Shown one piece after another: positions 1 to 12,888 of a DNA stretch of 64,000 bases. Position 1 is the stretch's first letter. Each line of letters opens with the position of its first letter. The notes beneath the pieces were generated by a model. It was not told the origin of the DNA and ran no database searches. It saw only the letters and a list, made by a program, of their open reading frames with translations. A program made the position numbers and the translations under genes. Where the stretch lies: positions 1,674,001 through 1,738,000 of the forward strand of contig OY744462.1 of NCBI GenBank assembly GCA_963556145.1. Direction: 5' to 3'. This stretch comes from Hygrocybe punicea. Taxonomy: Eukaryota > Basidiomycota > Agaricomycetes > Agaricales > Hygrophoraceae.

Positions 1-999
1 CTGTAGTCCCAAGTTGATTCGTTCATTGTTCTGTGAGCTTTCGGAGAAGAAAGTCAGACTGAATGCATTTGACTGCGAGACGAAGAGAATCAGGATGTGT
101 TTACATACGTGTCACAATTAGATAAATGATAGCCTTCAAGCTTCAAGAAGGAAGCCGAAACGGTCGGGAGACGGTAACGAACTAGTAGAAAGTTTCAGCA
201 ACATAACGCATCAACCATCAAACTGACTCCAAAATCTTACCCAGACCAATGCCAGCAACAAAATGGACTCTTCCACAAGTCTTCAGTAGAGGGAGGAGGG
301 TCCCACTGAACAACAGGCATTTCATCCACCCAAATATATAACCTGAACGGGCATTCCGTAAAGCAACTGAGAGCTCAGTCATCGCCGGCGCGAGAGCTGT
401 GTAAGCCATCACAATGTATCACATGACAACGTCCATGTTCAATCATGGCGTAAAACACACTGGAAAATAAACAATTTCGGTTGTACTGCAAACTAGCTCA
501 AAATTAATAATTTCGAGACCATAATTAGGCTAGCTGAAAACAGTCCAAAAATGATTAATTCCGGCACCCCTGAAAACAACAGTGAAAATATAAAAACAGG
601 TTCTGTTTCGAGGTTGGATAATAAGTTGTCTCGAAACATAAGTATCTCGTGATCTGAAACTGATTCCGCAAACTTGAGTTTCTGAATTCAATTCAGTCTG
701 TTGATAATAATTTGGGGTAGTCGAAAATGTTACCCTGAAAAATTAAATTTAGATATTTATTTTTGGCTATCGTGCACCAAAAGTTCCTTCGCCAATTGTT
801 GGGTTCCCCAAATGGAAACTGATGAATTTAGTTTTCAGTAGTCCCTGAACAAGGTGGACAATGATCGGACAATGATCATAAGCTCACCGTAAGCTCACCA
901 TAAGCTCATCATGCATCATGGTAAAAGATCGCATGCATCATATTATAAATCAGTATTGTACAAGATTAATCCTATAACTTCATTGAGCTACTTCATATG

Positions 1000-2115
1000 A
1001 GAATTTGCCAAGAACATACCCTTGATAGATTGAGAATGACAGCCTGCTCAGAAGAAAGCTCAGACCGCACCACATGAGAAACTACTGACTCCACAGGAAC
1101 AACATCATCTGGACCATCTGCCATCTTCAAAGAGTACAATTTTGCAGGAAAGAACAAGTATCTACAGAAGAGGTCATATTTTGTTGTAGGAAGAGGTGCT
1201 TGGCACTTTATATGTAAGTAGACTTGATGGCCAGAGTGTCTGATACATTGAATACTCCCCGCGATGGCATGGAGGAAAGCATAGGATAATAGAGAACCAG
1301 ACTGTTGCCAAGATGTGTCAAACAATGTGAGAATATGGCACCATTGCGAGAATAGTGGGCTTGTTCGCCATGGAGGAAGTAGGGGTTTGGGTCTGGCTCA
1401 CTGTGGCTGAAATCTGTAGTCCCTGACAAGAAGGCCTTGTCGAATAGGATTTTGAACTGTCAAATAACTTCAGGACAATGTGATTGCTTCAACCACTGCC
1501 AAAGATTGGCTCCTTGCACATATGAGCAAGATATTGTGGCTTCCATCACACCTAAGGCATGGTCATCACCGAAATGTGCATGAATGAGAACAGGTGACAC
1601 TTACCACCAATCTTATAGGTACTGATCAATCATTCAAAAGGAAAACACCACCAGGAGATGACAGGACCAAACCATAGAAGGAAGTCATATATATGGAAAG
1701 ATGCGTGAACATTCGGCCTGTGCTGATGCTTCAGAGTGTGAGGCAAATAATCAACCCATTCCTTCATGAGTTTGCGGTATGCAGTCACATGGCAAGTGTT
1801 CATTGTATATCAGCAAGCAATGGTGACCACTTGGCACAGCGCCATTGTATGATCCAAGACACTGAGAGTATAGGAGCCAGTCTTGGGTGGGGAACCATTG
1901 TCTTCTCCCCACAAGGTGATGAGGGCTATGGGAATGTAGATGGTGCTCAAAATGTGCCATTCTTCTGCTTTAATAGTGCCTACAGCACTCTCCCCATAAT
2001 TAGCTGGCACAGAATTAATCCACGATGTAGTAACTGTCTCCTTGATGACTTTCTGTATGTGCTGAATAGTGTCCATATTAGTCAGTTTTTGGGGATGGCT
2101 TAAACCCAAGAGCAT
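1000..2115 (-). pseudogene. CACTA/Tnp2-like transposon protein, C-terminal part (copy 1)
   Basis: Identical to 11095-12210; see that entry for the description. Confidence 0.6.
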
Positions 2116-2296
2116 GCTGCGGTGCTATGAGAAACATATAACGATCAATTTATTGATATAAATGGACTTAGGTCAACTCACCCAGTTCACCGGTAGTTGC
2201 GTGAAGTGCTTTTTTGATTTCGCAGGGACTAGCACATTCTGTTCTGATATGAGATGTGTTGGTAATCTGAGAGAATGACAGATAAACTTGAGAGGC

Positions 2297-2420
2297 TGTT
2301 ATGGATTGCTTCTGCAGCAGGCTCTGGCAACAATCAACTTAACTAGGGGGTGGGTTTCCAGTGGAGAGAACAGCAGTTTTCATTGTTGCTTACAACTAAG
2401 ACAACACTGCTAAGAGAGGG
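2297..2420 (-). repeat. Truncated LTR end (copy 1)
   Basis: Starts TGTTATGGATTGCTTCTGCA and matches the 3' terminal part of the solo LTRs at 45709-47383 and 43666-45304 for about 120 bp, then diverges. Counterpart at 12392-12515. Confidence 0.7.
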
Positions 2421-2793
2421 CACACCTTACAGCGTATCTTTTCCACCAGACATGGCTCAGCCAAGATGGACAATTCCCACTCCGAGTGGGCCAGCCAATC
2501 TCAGCCAACCAATATCTTTCTCCAGGGCAGATGGCTTGGCTGAGGGGTCTATGTTCTGAGGGACATGAGTTGGCCAAAGCAGAGGGATATATTGGCCAAC
2601 TGGTCTGGGTATTTTGGCTGGCCATGGAACATGGATTGGCCAATCCTGGTGGGTATACCAGTCAGTCATGGGACATGGGTTGGCAAATACTATATATTGG
2701 CTTGCTAGCCATTATTGGCAGATGGTTATGGTCCAGTTGGTTAAGAATATATTAGTTTCTTCTGTTGAACTAAATCTTCTCTAATGATATGTA

Positions 2794-3051
2794 TTACTCC
2801 ATCTTGTTGGCAAAGGCAATTTCTGCTTGTGCTATCATATTCCTCCACATTACCATTTGTTTTTCAGCATAACAGATGTGCCCCCTCAGTCCCAGACCAA
2901 CTTTGTCACAACGCGCTTCCCATTGCACTTCCTGGCGTTGCAACCAATGAATCATGTTACCCATTTGTGACTTGACACTTTGCAATTCTTCAGACCACCA
3001 ATCATATCTGGCCTTGCCATGGAGCCAGTTTACATGATTAGTGTATTGCAT
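2794..3051 (-). pseudogene. KDZ transposase (CxC2-like) C-terminal fragment (copy 1)
   Basis: Identical to 12889-13146; described there. Confidence 0.45.
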
Positions 3052-3354
3052 GGGTACGGGTAAACCCGTGGGTTTTGCCGTGGGTACAGTGGAAGGTGCG
3101 GGTATGGGTACAGCAATTTGTACCCATGTGATTATCCATACCTGTGACAGGTAACCTGTGACATTCAGTCACACAAAATGACACGTCGGGTTCAACTGCA
3201 ACTGCAACAATCCAACCACAACAACAAGATGATAGAAGACCATGGTGATGAAGACCACGATGACAGCAATGGAGAGGATGGCCGGGAGGGTGGTGCACCC
3301 ACCTACCAGCCCAGGTACGTATTCAGATTCTACTTCTATTGACATGGACTAATT

Positions 3355-3560
3355 CCATACCTCATGAACATGCCCTGATGCGTTGACTGACATGTTGACG
3401 TCGTTCATGAGGTAACAGGCACCAAGAAGGACAATGGGGCTCAAGACTCATCCCAGGCCCCACCATACCTCGCGAACATGCCTTGATGCGTCGACATCAT
3501 TCGCAAGGTAACAGGCACCAAGCAGGACGATGGGGCTCAAGACTTATCCCAGGCCCCCCA
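3355..3560. repeat. Two-unit tandem repeat (~100 bp unit, copy 1)
   Basis: Two adjacent diverged units start with CCATACCTC at 3355 and 3463 and end with TCCCAGGCCCC. Each contains GGTAACAGGCACCAAG and GGGGCTCAAGACT. Counterpart at 13450-13655. Confidence 0.7.
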
Positions 3561-4780
3561 CATACCGGTTGGCAATGGGCCAGAGCGCCCAAAGACATCC
3601 ACCCCCATTCACCTCACATCCATGCCAAGTGAAGAAAGACCAGGGGTGTAGTGCGCCCACTCCCCGGTCACCAGGTGAGTTTCTCACTGGCAATTCCACC
3701 AGCCCATGCATCCACCAGCCCACACATCCACCGGCCCAGGTGTCCAACGATGCAATCACCCAGCTTTGCGCCCACCACCCACCAACTACACTGCACCTGG
3801 CCTGCACCCATTCCTCGCGCTCACATGGCATGTGTCAATTGACACATGTCCGGTGTTGTGAGGTCAAAAGGCATGCATGTCCAGTGTCACAAGTGTGAGA
3901 CCCATGGGTTACCCGCTGGAGTGGGAGGGAGGCTGCTATCCTGAGATTGTCTCCAATCCGGTGGTTGTGTAGGACTGCTCTACCAAAAACAACAGATCTG
4001 TCTACTAAAGGGAACTGAACCGTGGGAACTCCAGTCACATGACTATCCAGGCACATCTAATCCAGCAGTCTGCTGACATTTTTAAAACGATTGGCCAGAT
4101 TTGGTGCCAAAGCTGAATGAGCTTCTTCAGACCCCACCATTAGAATTCTTCTGGACCAGCCCCAAAATACACATTCAGACCCATCCAGTGGAACCCATCA
4201 GTCCCATTCTTGTTGAATGCTTAGATTTTCCACCTCATTCAATTCTGCTAGTCAATGCAACTATTGGTGAAGGTGAGGTACAGGATGACATGGTGTAGTA
4301 GATGTACCTGGACAGTCATGTGACTAGGATTCCCACAGTTGAGTTCCTTTAGTAGCACAGACCTCATGTTGTAGCGATTATCATCACTATCACCACTCGA
4401 TCCCTCTTGAGTCCTTAAGCAGCCTCCATCCCTCCACAACATGGTGATGAGAGCACACTTCGACACCCACGCCATCTGAAACCCCTATACAGAACCGAGC
4501 ACTGAGCACTGAGCACCATGAACCAAGAACCAAGCACCGAGCACCAAACTGAGAACCGCATACCAAGAACAGCTATACATTGCACCAATTCCAGTACCAC
4601 AAAATGGTGTTGTCAAGCCACCCATGTAATACACCACCCAAATGCAGAATCACCCTATGAGCCCAAGACAAAAATGGTAAATACCTGAGTTCACCATTGA
4701 CATCAATGACATAGTCCATTTCCTCCATCACAACACCGTCAACCGAGTCCGAGAACCCACAACCAACCACACCACCAACA

Positions 4781-5208
4781 TTGCCAACCACTCCCCAACC
4801 ACCCACACCTAGAACCAGAATGGGCAAGTCTGGCTCCCTATGCTGGGACGGTGGCCCTGATGAGAAAACAACCTCCGGCCAATTCCTACATGAGATCAAC
4901 ATCAACATTGAGGACAAAGAGTACACGATAGACAAGAAGAAGGTCAACTGCTTTCAGAACAACCTAGACTTCGGTGGCACTGCCAACCAATGGCTAGATG
5001 ACCTAGCTGATGACGTCAAAGGCAACTAGAATAAGTTGGTTGAGGCATTTGGCCAAAGAACACCATCACCAAACCATCCAAGGCTGAACGCATCCAAGAA
5101 CTCAAGGAATGGACCCTTGCTGTTGAAACCCTCAGCACGAAAACCAAGACAACGGGATCCAAAGAGGTCTGGACCCACATCAAATGGGCCAACGGACTAC
5201 TCCCCAAG
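4781..5208 (+). pseudogene. Old Ty3/gypsy gag fragment (copy 1)
   Basis: Identical to 14876-15303; described there. It ends where the chromovirus 5' LTR begins at 5209. Confidence 0.7.
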
Positions 5209-6016
5209 TGTTACCTTTTACCCCGATCTAACCCCCGTTTCTGACCCCGACTCTGACACCACGTCACAAAACAACGTCATAGCTTGGGTCCAAAACATCA
5301 TCGACGACAATCAACGACGATATCCGAATCCGCATGACTACCCTCGTCATCCGATCGCCGCCGATACATCATACACGTTGTTACAAGCCCTTAACAATAC
5401 CGCACAGCATAATCACCGGATCAGCTGTCTGTTGACACCAGACATGCAACGCACCCGATGGCCACCACGTTGGCACCCTAAAACACACAAACCACGAAGC
5501 ACACGAAGACGCCGTTCATCTCGGAGCTTATCCTCGACGCAGCCACACATGACGAAGAAGCCAGCCCTAAAGTCGTTCGACAGTATTTAATCACGGACAA
5601 TTGTAGTCAATAGCCTTAAGTTTAGTCTAGCTACTCTTCCCCCGATTGCTACCAGATATCCAGATCCCTCCCTCTTCTTACATTTGTTTGTATCCACTCC
5701 TCGCTTTATATATCATCCTCGTTTGGTTCTTTGTTGCCGGAGTCCGCTATAAGAACAGCGATCCGTAACATAAGACTAAACTTTCTTTACTCCCTCGACA
5801 ACGAACCAAAACAACCTGGAACCTCGACGATATCGAACCCCAAATTGGGAACACGACGACGAATATCATCTTGCACCCGAGACGTCAGATTCTTCTGACG
5901 ACGACTTCGACCACTACGTCGCAGAACAGACCACCTTCCGACCCCCGTCTTTCCCCCCGCCATCATTTTCTACTTCAACACTTGCTCTTCACCATCAAAC
6001 ACACACACACAACAGA

Positions 6017-7030
6017 ATGTCAGATACCGAAGAAAACCGCGAAACCCAAGACACCACCACTGTTGCACCCGCAGCCCCGTCATCTCCCAAATCTCATATC
6101 GCTCCGCCGGCTAAGTACGATGGGAACAAAGAGGGATTCAAAACATTCCTCCGAAGTGCCCACATCTACATCCGAGCGAACAGAACCGCCTTCGATTCAG
6201 AGGAGAAGCAAATCCTTTTTATCCTCTCGTATTTGCAAGGCGGACTCGCCGGACGATGGGCGGACGAGTACGTCGACATTGCCTTGCAACACGACCCCGT
6301 CAACTTCGGAAGTCTGGACGACTTCACGAAGGAATTTAGACGACACTTTGAAAAACCGGACCAGAAGAAGGACGCATCGACCAAGCTGAACGACCTGCGT
6401 CAAGGAAAGATGACAGCAGACGAATTCTGGATCGAGTTTGATACTCTCCGACGTCTCGCTGGACTCAGCGAAATGTTCAACGAGAGCTATCTCATTCAAC
6501 TCGTCGAACTCCACATGAACAAACCATTAATCGATCAGATCTATACTGGGATGATGATCCCAACTACCATCGAAGAATGGCGCGAACAAACGGTCAAACT
6601 TGATCAACAATGGCGACGTCGTCAGGAACAAGTACGATCAATGAATCTACCCACGAAAACACGACACAATCCAAACGTAACAACCGCATCGTCAACTCCC
6701 CGACCACAACAAACAACGACACCTCGTCCTCAGTCGGAATCCGTTCCGATGGATGTCGACACACGACAAACCCAACCGAGACAACAAGCGTTTACGCGCT
6801 TAACCGACGAACAACGACAGGAGTATATGCGGAAAGGGATTTGTTTCAAATGCCGCCAACCTAGACACGTCTCACGAAATTGCCCAGAACGTCAAGGGCA
6901 ACAACAAGTCCGTTCAATGCAAACCGTACCACAAACAACAAAGCAGCAAGAAGATGATGGCAAAGACGCCCGGATCGCAGCATTGATGGATGAGTTGACG
7001 GCATTAAAATTGAAGCAAGAGGGTTTTTGA
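6017..7030 (+). CDS. gag: Chromovirus Gag (copy 1)
   Basis: 337 aa, identical in sequence to the Gag at 16112-17125, including the CX2CX4HX4C zinc knuckle and the terminal GGGTTTT slippery site (7021-7027). Described in full at the reference copy. Confidence 0.9.
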   Translation: MSDTEENRETQDTTTVAPAAPSSPKSHIAPPAKYDGNKEGFKTFLRSAHIYIRANRTAFDSEEKQILFILSYLQGGLAGRWADEYVDIALQHDPVNFGSLDDFTKEFRRHFEKPDQKKDASTKLNDLRQGKMTADEFWIEFDTLRRLAGLSEMFNESYLIQLVELHMNKPLIDQIYTGMMIPTTIEEWREQTVKLDQQWRRRQEQVRSMNLPTKTRHNPNVTTASSTPRPQQTTTPRPQSESVPMDVDTRQTQPRQQAFTRLTDEQRQEYMRKGICFKCRQPRHVSRNCPERQGQQQVRSMQTVPQTTKQQEDDGKDARIAALMDELTALKLKQEGF

Positions 7031-7903
7031 CGAAGCGACGTGAAGCGCAGGAGGCCACGATCGCACGACTCGAGAATGATGTATACGTATGTAAACAATT
7101 TGACAACGTTTTCACCAAACTCAAAGCCCTCCGCAACGAATTGAGACAAACACCGACGCCAGAGCCGAAAGAGGAAAGCAACACGTGGCGAGATACCCAT
7201 GTTGCAGACGAAGAAGAGAAAACCGAACCTCTGAAAAGAAAAACGACAATCGAATCTGAATTCAATGCGATGGAAACGATCGTTGCTATTCGCTCAACCA
7301 CGATGGGTTATGCCCTTGACATCTTGAATGATTGGGACATCCATGACCAATGGACGGACAAGATTACGCCAGGACTTGTCTTGACACTTAATCGACGATC
7401 AATCGCAGAAGCAGTACAATGGTTAGTACAAAATATGCCACAAGATTTACCGCAAGAACCACGGACGTTGGAACCGATACGAGCCATAACACAAAAGGAT
7501 TCCGAACTCCGTATGGCCTTATTGGTTCATGGTTTGTGTCTCCGTTCCACAGGATGGACGACAATATCCCATGACAAGTTTAATTGACTGCGGATGTACT
7601 ATTTGCGCTATCGGACGTCGGATACGTCAAAGCACATAACATTCCGACAAAACCATACCTGAATCCGTTCAATTCCTACATGAGTGATGGAACACAACCA
7701 AAAACAGACAGATCACGGAATATTGTGAGTTACAATCTGGTGTTGGCGATCATCAAGAATTACTCCGTTTGTGCGGTAACAACATTGGCCAAGATGGATA
7801 TTTTCCTCGGATACGATTGTTGAAGAAGCATAACCCGAAATTGATTGGCGAGAGGAAACGAGATCAAGTTTTCGCGATGTCCTTTCTGGTTGCGGAACGT
7901 CAT
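7027..7903 (+). pseudogene. pol: Chromovirus Pol, N-terminal piece with frameshifts (copy 1)
   Basis: The pol frame is open from the slippery site to about 7535. Small differences from copy 2 then destroy it: GGTTTGTGTC for GGTTTTGTC near 7531, an extra G near 7610, a lost G near 7708, and several more up to 7903. The damage is confined to the last ~370 bp before the gap, which points to sequencing error rather than mutation. Confidence 0.85.
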
Positions 7904-8103
7904 NNNNNNNNNNNNNNNNNNNNNNNNNNNNNNNNNNNNNNNNNNNNNNNNNNNNNNNNNNNNNNNNNNNNNNNNNNNNNNNNNNNNNNNNNNNNNNNNN
8001 NNNNNNNNNNNNNNNNNNNNNNNNNNNNNNNNNNNNNNNNNNNNNNNNNNNNNNNNNNNNNNNNNNNNNNNNNNNNNNNNNNNNNNNNNNNNNNNNNNNN
8101 NNN
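7904..8103. other. Assembly gap (200 N)
   Basis: There are exactly 200 undetermined bases. The left edge lies inside the chromovirus pol of copy 1. The right edge lies downstream of the membrane protein gene. The roughly 4.4 kb of retroelement that copy 1 would still need does not fit in 200 bases, so either the gap size or the join is wrong. Confidence 0.97.
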
Positions 8104-8374
8104 GACAGTGTTATCAGTCATTGATCATTATTGTATGCAAGTTCGTTCTCTGGAGCAAGCTCTGTCGAGTTTGCTCGTTTCACAGAACGGTACGGTCACC
8201 AGTCTGGTATGCAAGGTTGTTGAGCGCTGATCCCCCGAACAGAAGCGTGTTCAATGTCCAGTGCAAAACCCTGTAATTACTTGAATATTTCTTAAACACG
8301 TATTTACTGCGATTACAGTATTCAACAATGTTTGCGATCTGAGACCGAAGGTAATATGAGAGAAACCAGCTCGG
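8104..8374. other. 3' flank of the membrane protein gene
   Basis: No gene, repeat or promoter was recognised between the gap and the stop codon of the minus-strand gene. Confidence 0.5.
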
Positions 8375-10121
8375 TTAGCCCGCGCCATACTCCGGTGGAG
8401 GCGCACAATCCCTTTCCACGATTTGCATCAGCTGCTGGAGGTCCCTCCGCAGAGCCTGTATTTCAGCCGAGGATGATAGTCCATTATCCCTCGCGCGCGC
8501 CAGCTCTGCTTGGAGCTCAGCCACCCGATCCCGATCAGACATCCTATTGGTGGGAGAAACCACGCCGCCCTTCGCAGGATATCTTGCGACAGAAGAAATG
8601 TCGGAAGATCCCGAGCCAGTCGTGCCATGATTGTCGTATGTCGTTGTTGAAAGCATGGCATTCGTATGGGGGCTCAGAAGACCCTGCATGCTGGGTTGAT
8701 ACATGGAGCCTTTTGCTTCATGTAAGGTAGGAGCGGGGCTATGAAAAGGTGTGATTTGTTTTTCTGTCTCACATGGAATTGGATCCTTCGTCCTTCTCCA
8801 CTTGTATAGGAAGAACGCGAGGAGGAGGAGCAACGGCAGTCCAACGCCGACCACTGGCCCGATTATCACCCCGATCTGAACTGGATGACTTGATACGTTG
8901 GGAGATGTCGACGAGCCTGAAGGTGATGAGCCGGAGGTCGTCGAAGAATTCGAGATTCCCAACCTGGACGGATTTTTGAGATCAACGAGTCAAATGAAGG
9001 ACGCAGCTTCCTGATAAGTCAAGATTACTCACGGGCTTCCACCAGTAACGCTGATGACTTCGATATAGTCTACGCCTATTTGTCCAGCGCCATTATTGTT
9101 GTCAACGGATAGAACATGAGTAGAATTGGACAGATTTGCTCGGAAAAATGTGAGGCCTTCGATGTATATACGGCCTGGAGAGACATCTGCGGGAAAATTG
9201 GACCCAGAAAATAAGGCCACCGGGGTTTCATTGTCGAGCGAGACCTGGTAGATTGACGGAGCAAATGACCACGAGAATCCGTGCACTAAAATAGCGTTCC
9301 CTACGAAAAGAAGGTAATTAGAAAAAGGTGTGTGTGAATGATATGACCCGATGCTTGCCTGAAAACGGAAAGGAGTAGGAACCTGTAATATTCACCAATA
9401 CCTGATGCCAGGTCTGATTCGAAGCCGGGTGCTGGATACCCCAGGAATCGAATTCTTGTGACGTCCAAGCGGTCGGTGTGGGTAAATATTGAATAGCAAT
9501 ATCGCTGTCCTGGATAATATTGCGAGTTATGTTGGCGCTGCGGGATGGAGAAAACATGTGCATAGTGACAAGTCAGCGATCGGTGATGATAAAACAGGGA
9601 AAAAGGTTTATTATTACCCCGTCAACCCTGTCCCAACCGTCACAGTTGCACCTTCGAATAGTAAGGTGGCACCGGAATTTGGAGCCGATGGCCTCGCAGT
9701 AATACTTACGGTATGGTCACCAAGCGCCAACTGGGAGATGGACGCAAGTAGTTGGCCCGAGGACGTCCCAGTCGAGATTGAACCATCAATATTGACGTCG
9801 TACTGCATCCCTCCCGAGACACCCCCGAAGAGTTGGACGGATTGGCCTTTTTGGTTTGGTAAGGATAAGTTTGGTTCGACATCACCTTTGCTATGACTCA
9901 CCGTAAAACGCGAGAGAGACACTCGCACCGGATACGGTCGTTGTATGTGACGAGGAGACATCACACACGGTGTTGCCCCCAAGTTGTGACGAACCACCAC
10001 CCGGACAGCTCTGTTGCCACGCAGGATCTAGACTGGATGGTTGACTACTGTTCGCGCTTCCAGTGTAGGTGAGAAGAGGTGAGAAATCTTGAACGCTGTA
10101 GTCCCAAGTTGATTCGTTCAT
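8375..10121 (-). CDS. Single-pass membrane protein with extracellular beta-sandwich-like region, five exons
   Basis: Proposed exons are 10121-9902, 9846-9618, 9537-9383, 9300-9033 and 8963-8375, with GT..AG introns of 55-82 nt and a continuous frame. The extracellular part holds two related regions, with QSVQLFGGVSGGMQYDVNID in the first and a YQVSLDN..PVALFSG region in the second, and several N-x-S/T sites. A Ser/Thr-rich linker follows, then one membrane segment (GVIIGPVVGVGLPLLLLLAF) and KWRR on the cytoplasmic side. The tail ends in a heptad-like helix and PPPEYGAG. This layout is common among Agaricomycete surface proteins of unknown function. No signal peptide is found before the Met at 10121. 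An upstream exon may exist, since an acceptor-like CTCACAG precedes the ATG, or it may be lost in the repeats upstream. A broken relative lies at 27895-28440. Confidence 0.8.
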
Positions 10122-10131
10122 TGTTCTGTGA

Positions 10132-11090
10132 GCTTTCGGAGAAGAAAGTCAGACTGAATGCATTTGACTGCGAGACGAAGAGAATCAGGATGTGTTTACA
10201 TACGTGTCACAATTAGATAAATGATAGCCTTCAAGCTTCAAGAAGGAAGCCGAAACGGTCGGGAGACGGTAACGAACTAGTAGAAAGTTTCAGCAACATA
10301 ACGCATCAACCATCAAACTGACTCCAAAATCTTACCCAGACCAATGCCAGCAACAAAATGGACTCTTCCACAAGTCTTCAGTAGAGGGAGGAGGGTCCCA
10401 CTGAACAACAGGCATTTCATCCACCCAAATATATAACCTGAACGGGCATTCCGTAAAGCAACTGAGAGCTCAGTCATCGCCGGCGCGAGAGCTGTGTAAG
10501 CCATCACAATGTATCACATGACAACGTCCATGTTCAATCATGGCGTAAAACACACTGGAAAATAAACAATTTCGGTTGTACTGCAAACTAGCTCAAAATT
10601 AATAATTTCGAGACCATAATTAGGCTAGCTGAAAACAGTCCAAAAATGATTAATTCCGGCACCCCTGAAAACAACAGTGAAAATATAAAAACAGGTTCTG
10701 TTTCGAGGTTGGATAATAAGTTGTCTCGAAACATAAGTATCTCGTGATCTGAAACTGATTCCGCAAACTTGAGTTTCTGAATTCAATTCAGTCTGTTGAT
10801 AATAATTTGGGGTAGTCGAAAATGTTACCCTGAAAAATTAAATTTAGATATTTATTTTTGGCTATCGTGCACCAAAAGTTCCTTCGCCAATTGTTGGGTT
10901 CCCCAAATGGAAACTGATGAATTTAGTTTTCAGTAGTCCCTGAACAAGGTGGACAATGATCGGACAATGATCATAAGCTCACCGTAAGCTCACCATAAGC
11001 TCATCATGCATCATGGTAAAAGATCGCATGCATCATATTATAAATCAGTATTGTACAAGATTAATCCTATAACTTCATTGAGCTACTTCA
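10132..11090. other. Non-coding stretch upstream of the membrane protein gene
   Basis: AT-rich, with short direct repeats (ATAAGCTCA units near 10975-11005). Short frames here have no codon structure or recognisable motif. A missing first exon of the minus-strand gene could lie here: a GTATGT donor and a CTCACAG acceptor are present near 10131-10206, but no signal-peptide frame was found. Confidence 0.5.
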
Positions 11091-11094
11091 TATG

Positions 11095-12210
11095 AGAATT
11101 TGCCAAGAACATACCCTTGATAGATTGAGAATGACAGCCTGCTCAGAAGAAAGCTCAGACCGCACCACATGAGAAACTACTGACTCCACAGGAACAACAT
11201 CATCTGGACCATCTGCCATCTTCAAAGAGTACAATTTTGCAGGAAAGAACAAGTATCTACAGAAGAGGTCATATTTTGTTGTAGGAAGAGGTGCTTGGCA
11301 CTTTATATGTAAGTAGACTTGATGGCCAGAGTGTCTGATACATTGAATACTCCCCGCGATGGCATGGAGGAAAGCATAGGATAATAGAGAACCAGACTGT
11401 TGCCAAGATGTGTCAAACAATGTGAGAATATGGCACCATTGCGAGAATAGTGGGCTTGTTCGCCATGGAGGAAGTAGGGGTTTGGGTCTGGCTCACTGTG
11501 GCTGAAATCTGTAGTCCCTGACAAGAAGGCCTTGTCGAATAGGATTTTGAACTGTCAAATAACTTCAGGACAATGTGATTGCTTCAACCACTGCCAAAGA
11601 TTGGCTCCTTGCACATATGAGCAAGATATTGTGGCTTCCATCACACCTAAGGCATGGTCATCACCGAAATGTGCATGAATGAGAACAGGTGACACTTACC
11701 ACCAATCTTATAGGTACTGATCAATCATTCAAAAGGAAAACACCACCAGGAGATGACAGGACCAAACCATAGAAGGAAGTCATATATATGGAAAGATGCG
11801 TGAACATTCGGCCTGTGCTGATGCTTCAGAGTGTGAGGCAAATAATCAACCCATTCCTTCATGAGTTTGCGGTATGCAGTCACATGGCAAGTGTTCATTG
11901 TATATCAGCAAGCAATGGTGACCACTTGGCACAGCGCCATTGTATGATCCAAGACACTGAGAGTATAGGAGCCAGTCTTGGGTGGGGAACCATTGTCTTC
12001 TCCCCACAAGGTGATGAGGGCTATGGGAATGTAGATGGTGCTCAAAATGTGCCATTCTTCTGCTTTAATAGTGCCTACAGCACTCTCCCCATAATTAGCT
12101 GGCACAGAATTAATCCACGATGTAGTAACTGTCTCCTTGATGACTTTCTGTATGTGCTGAATAGTGTCCATATTAGTCAGTTTTTGGGGATGGCTTAAAC
12201 CCAAGAGCAT
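11095..12210 (-). pseudogene. CACTA/Tnp2-like transposon protein, C-terminal part, decayed
   Basis: Read on the minus strand with frame changes, the segment gives a recognisable order of motifs. First is TIKAEEWHILSTIYIPIALI and LDHTMAL (about 12210-11905). Then come TAYRKLMKEWVDYL, FHIYDFLLWFGP and SWWCFPFE (about 11880-11735). Then HLGNSLVLYYP (about 11400) and QAPLPTTKYDLF..VVPVESVVSHVVRSEL (about 11300-11130). This order is typical of the C-terminal half of Tnp2-associated CACTA-like genes in Agaricomycetes. Internal stops and frameshifts are present. The family name is from memory of the motif order; homology to a basidiomycete transposon gene is more certain than the CACTA label. Confidence 0.62.
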
Positions 12211-12391
12211 GCTGCGGTGCTATGAGAAACATATAACGATCAATTTATTGATATAAATGGACTTAGGTCAACTCACCCAGTTCACCGGTAGTTGCGTGAA
12301 GTGCTTTTTTGATTTCGCAGGGACTAGCACATTCTGTTCTGATATGAGATGTGTTGGTAATCTGAGAGAATGACAGATAAACTTGAGAGGC

Positions 12392-12515
12392 TGTTATGGA
12401 TTGCTTCTGCAGCAGGCTCTGGCAACAATCAACTTAACTAGGGGGTGGGTTTCCAGTGGAGAGAACAGCAGTTTTCATTGTTGCTTACAACTAAGACAAC
12501 ACTGCTAAGAGAGGG
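12392..12515 (-). repeat. Truncated LTR end
   Basis: About 120 bp match the inner end of the solo LTRs at 43666-45304 and 45709-47383, including TTCTGCAGCAGGCTCTGGCA and GAGAACAGCAG. No partner end or target-site duplication was found, so this is a broken copy. Confidence 0.7.
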
Positions 12516-12888
12516 CACACCTTACAGCGTATCTTTTCCACCAGACATGGCTCAGCCAAGATGGACAATTCCCACTCCGAGTGGGCCAGCCAATCTCAGC
12601 CAACCAATATCTTTCTCCAGGGCAGATGGCTTGGCTGAGGGGTCTATGTTCTGAGGGACATGAGTTGGCCAAAGCAGAGGGATATATTGGCCAACTGGTC
12701 TGGGTATTTTGGCTGGCCATGGAACATGGATTGGCCAATCCTGGTGGGTATACCAGTCAGTCATGGGACATGGGTTGGCAAATACTATATATTGGCTTGC
12801 TAGCCATTATTGGCAGATGGTTATGGTCCAGTTGGTTAAGAATATATTAGTTTCTTCTGTTGAACTAAATCTTCTCTAATGATATGTA

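Larger units (their letters stand above)
1..7903. repeat. Copy 1 of a 10,095-bp-offset duplication
   Basis: Positions 1-7903 repeat 10096-17995. The translated reading frames and the base sequence look the same up to about 7535. From there to the gap at 7904 copy 1 shows clustered single-base insertions, deletions and substitutions, which break the pol frame that is open in copy 2. Rising error toward a contig end fits low-quality read ends, so copy 1 is best read as a redundant or misplaced contig end. Positions 1-26 correspond to the first 26 coding bases of the membrane protein gene that starts at 10121. Whether the repeat extends left of the window cannot be seen. Confidence 0.9.
5209..7903 (+). 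mobile_element. Chromovirus, 5' part only (copy 1)
   Basis: This is the 5' LTR (5209-5770), the leader with primer-binding site (5773-5783), gag (6017-7030) and the first ~870 bp of pol, cut by the gap. It corresponds to 15304-17995 of the complete element. Preceded by CCAAG (5204-5208), the target site of the complete copy. Confidence 0.9.

Noticed and set aside
3050..3930. Possible inverted ends (GGGTAAACCCGTGGGT and ACCCATGGGTTACCC) of another element
   Set aside because: Similarity is limited to ~15 bp and does not extend to clear ends or a target duplication.
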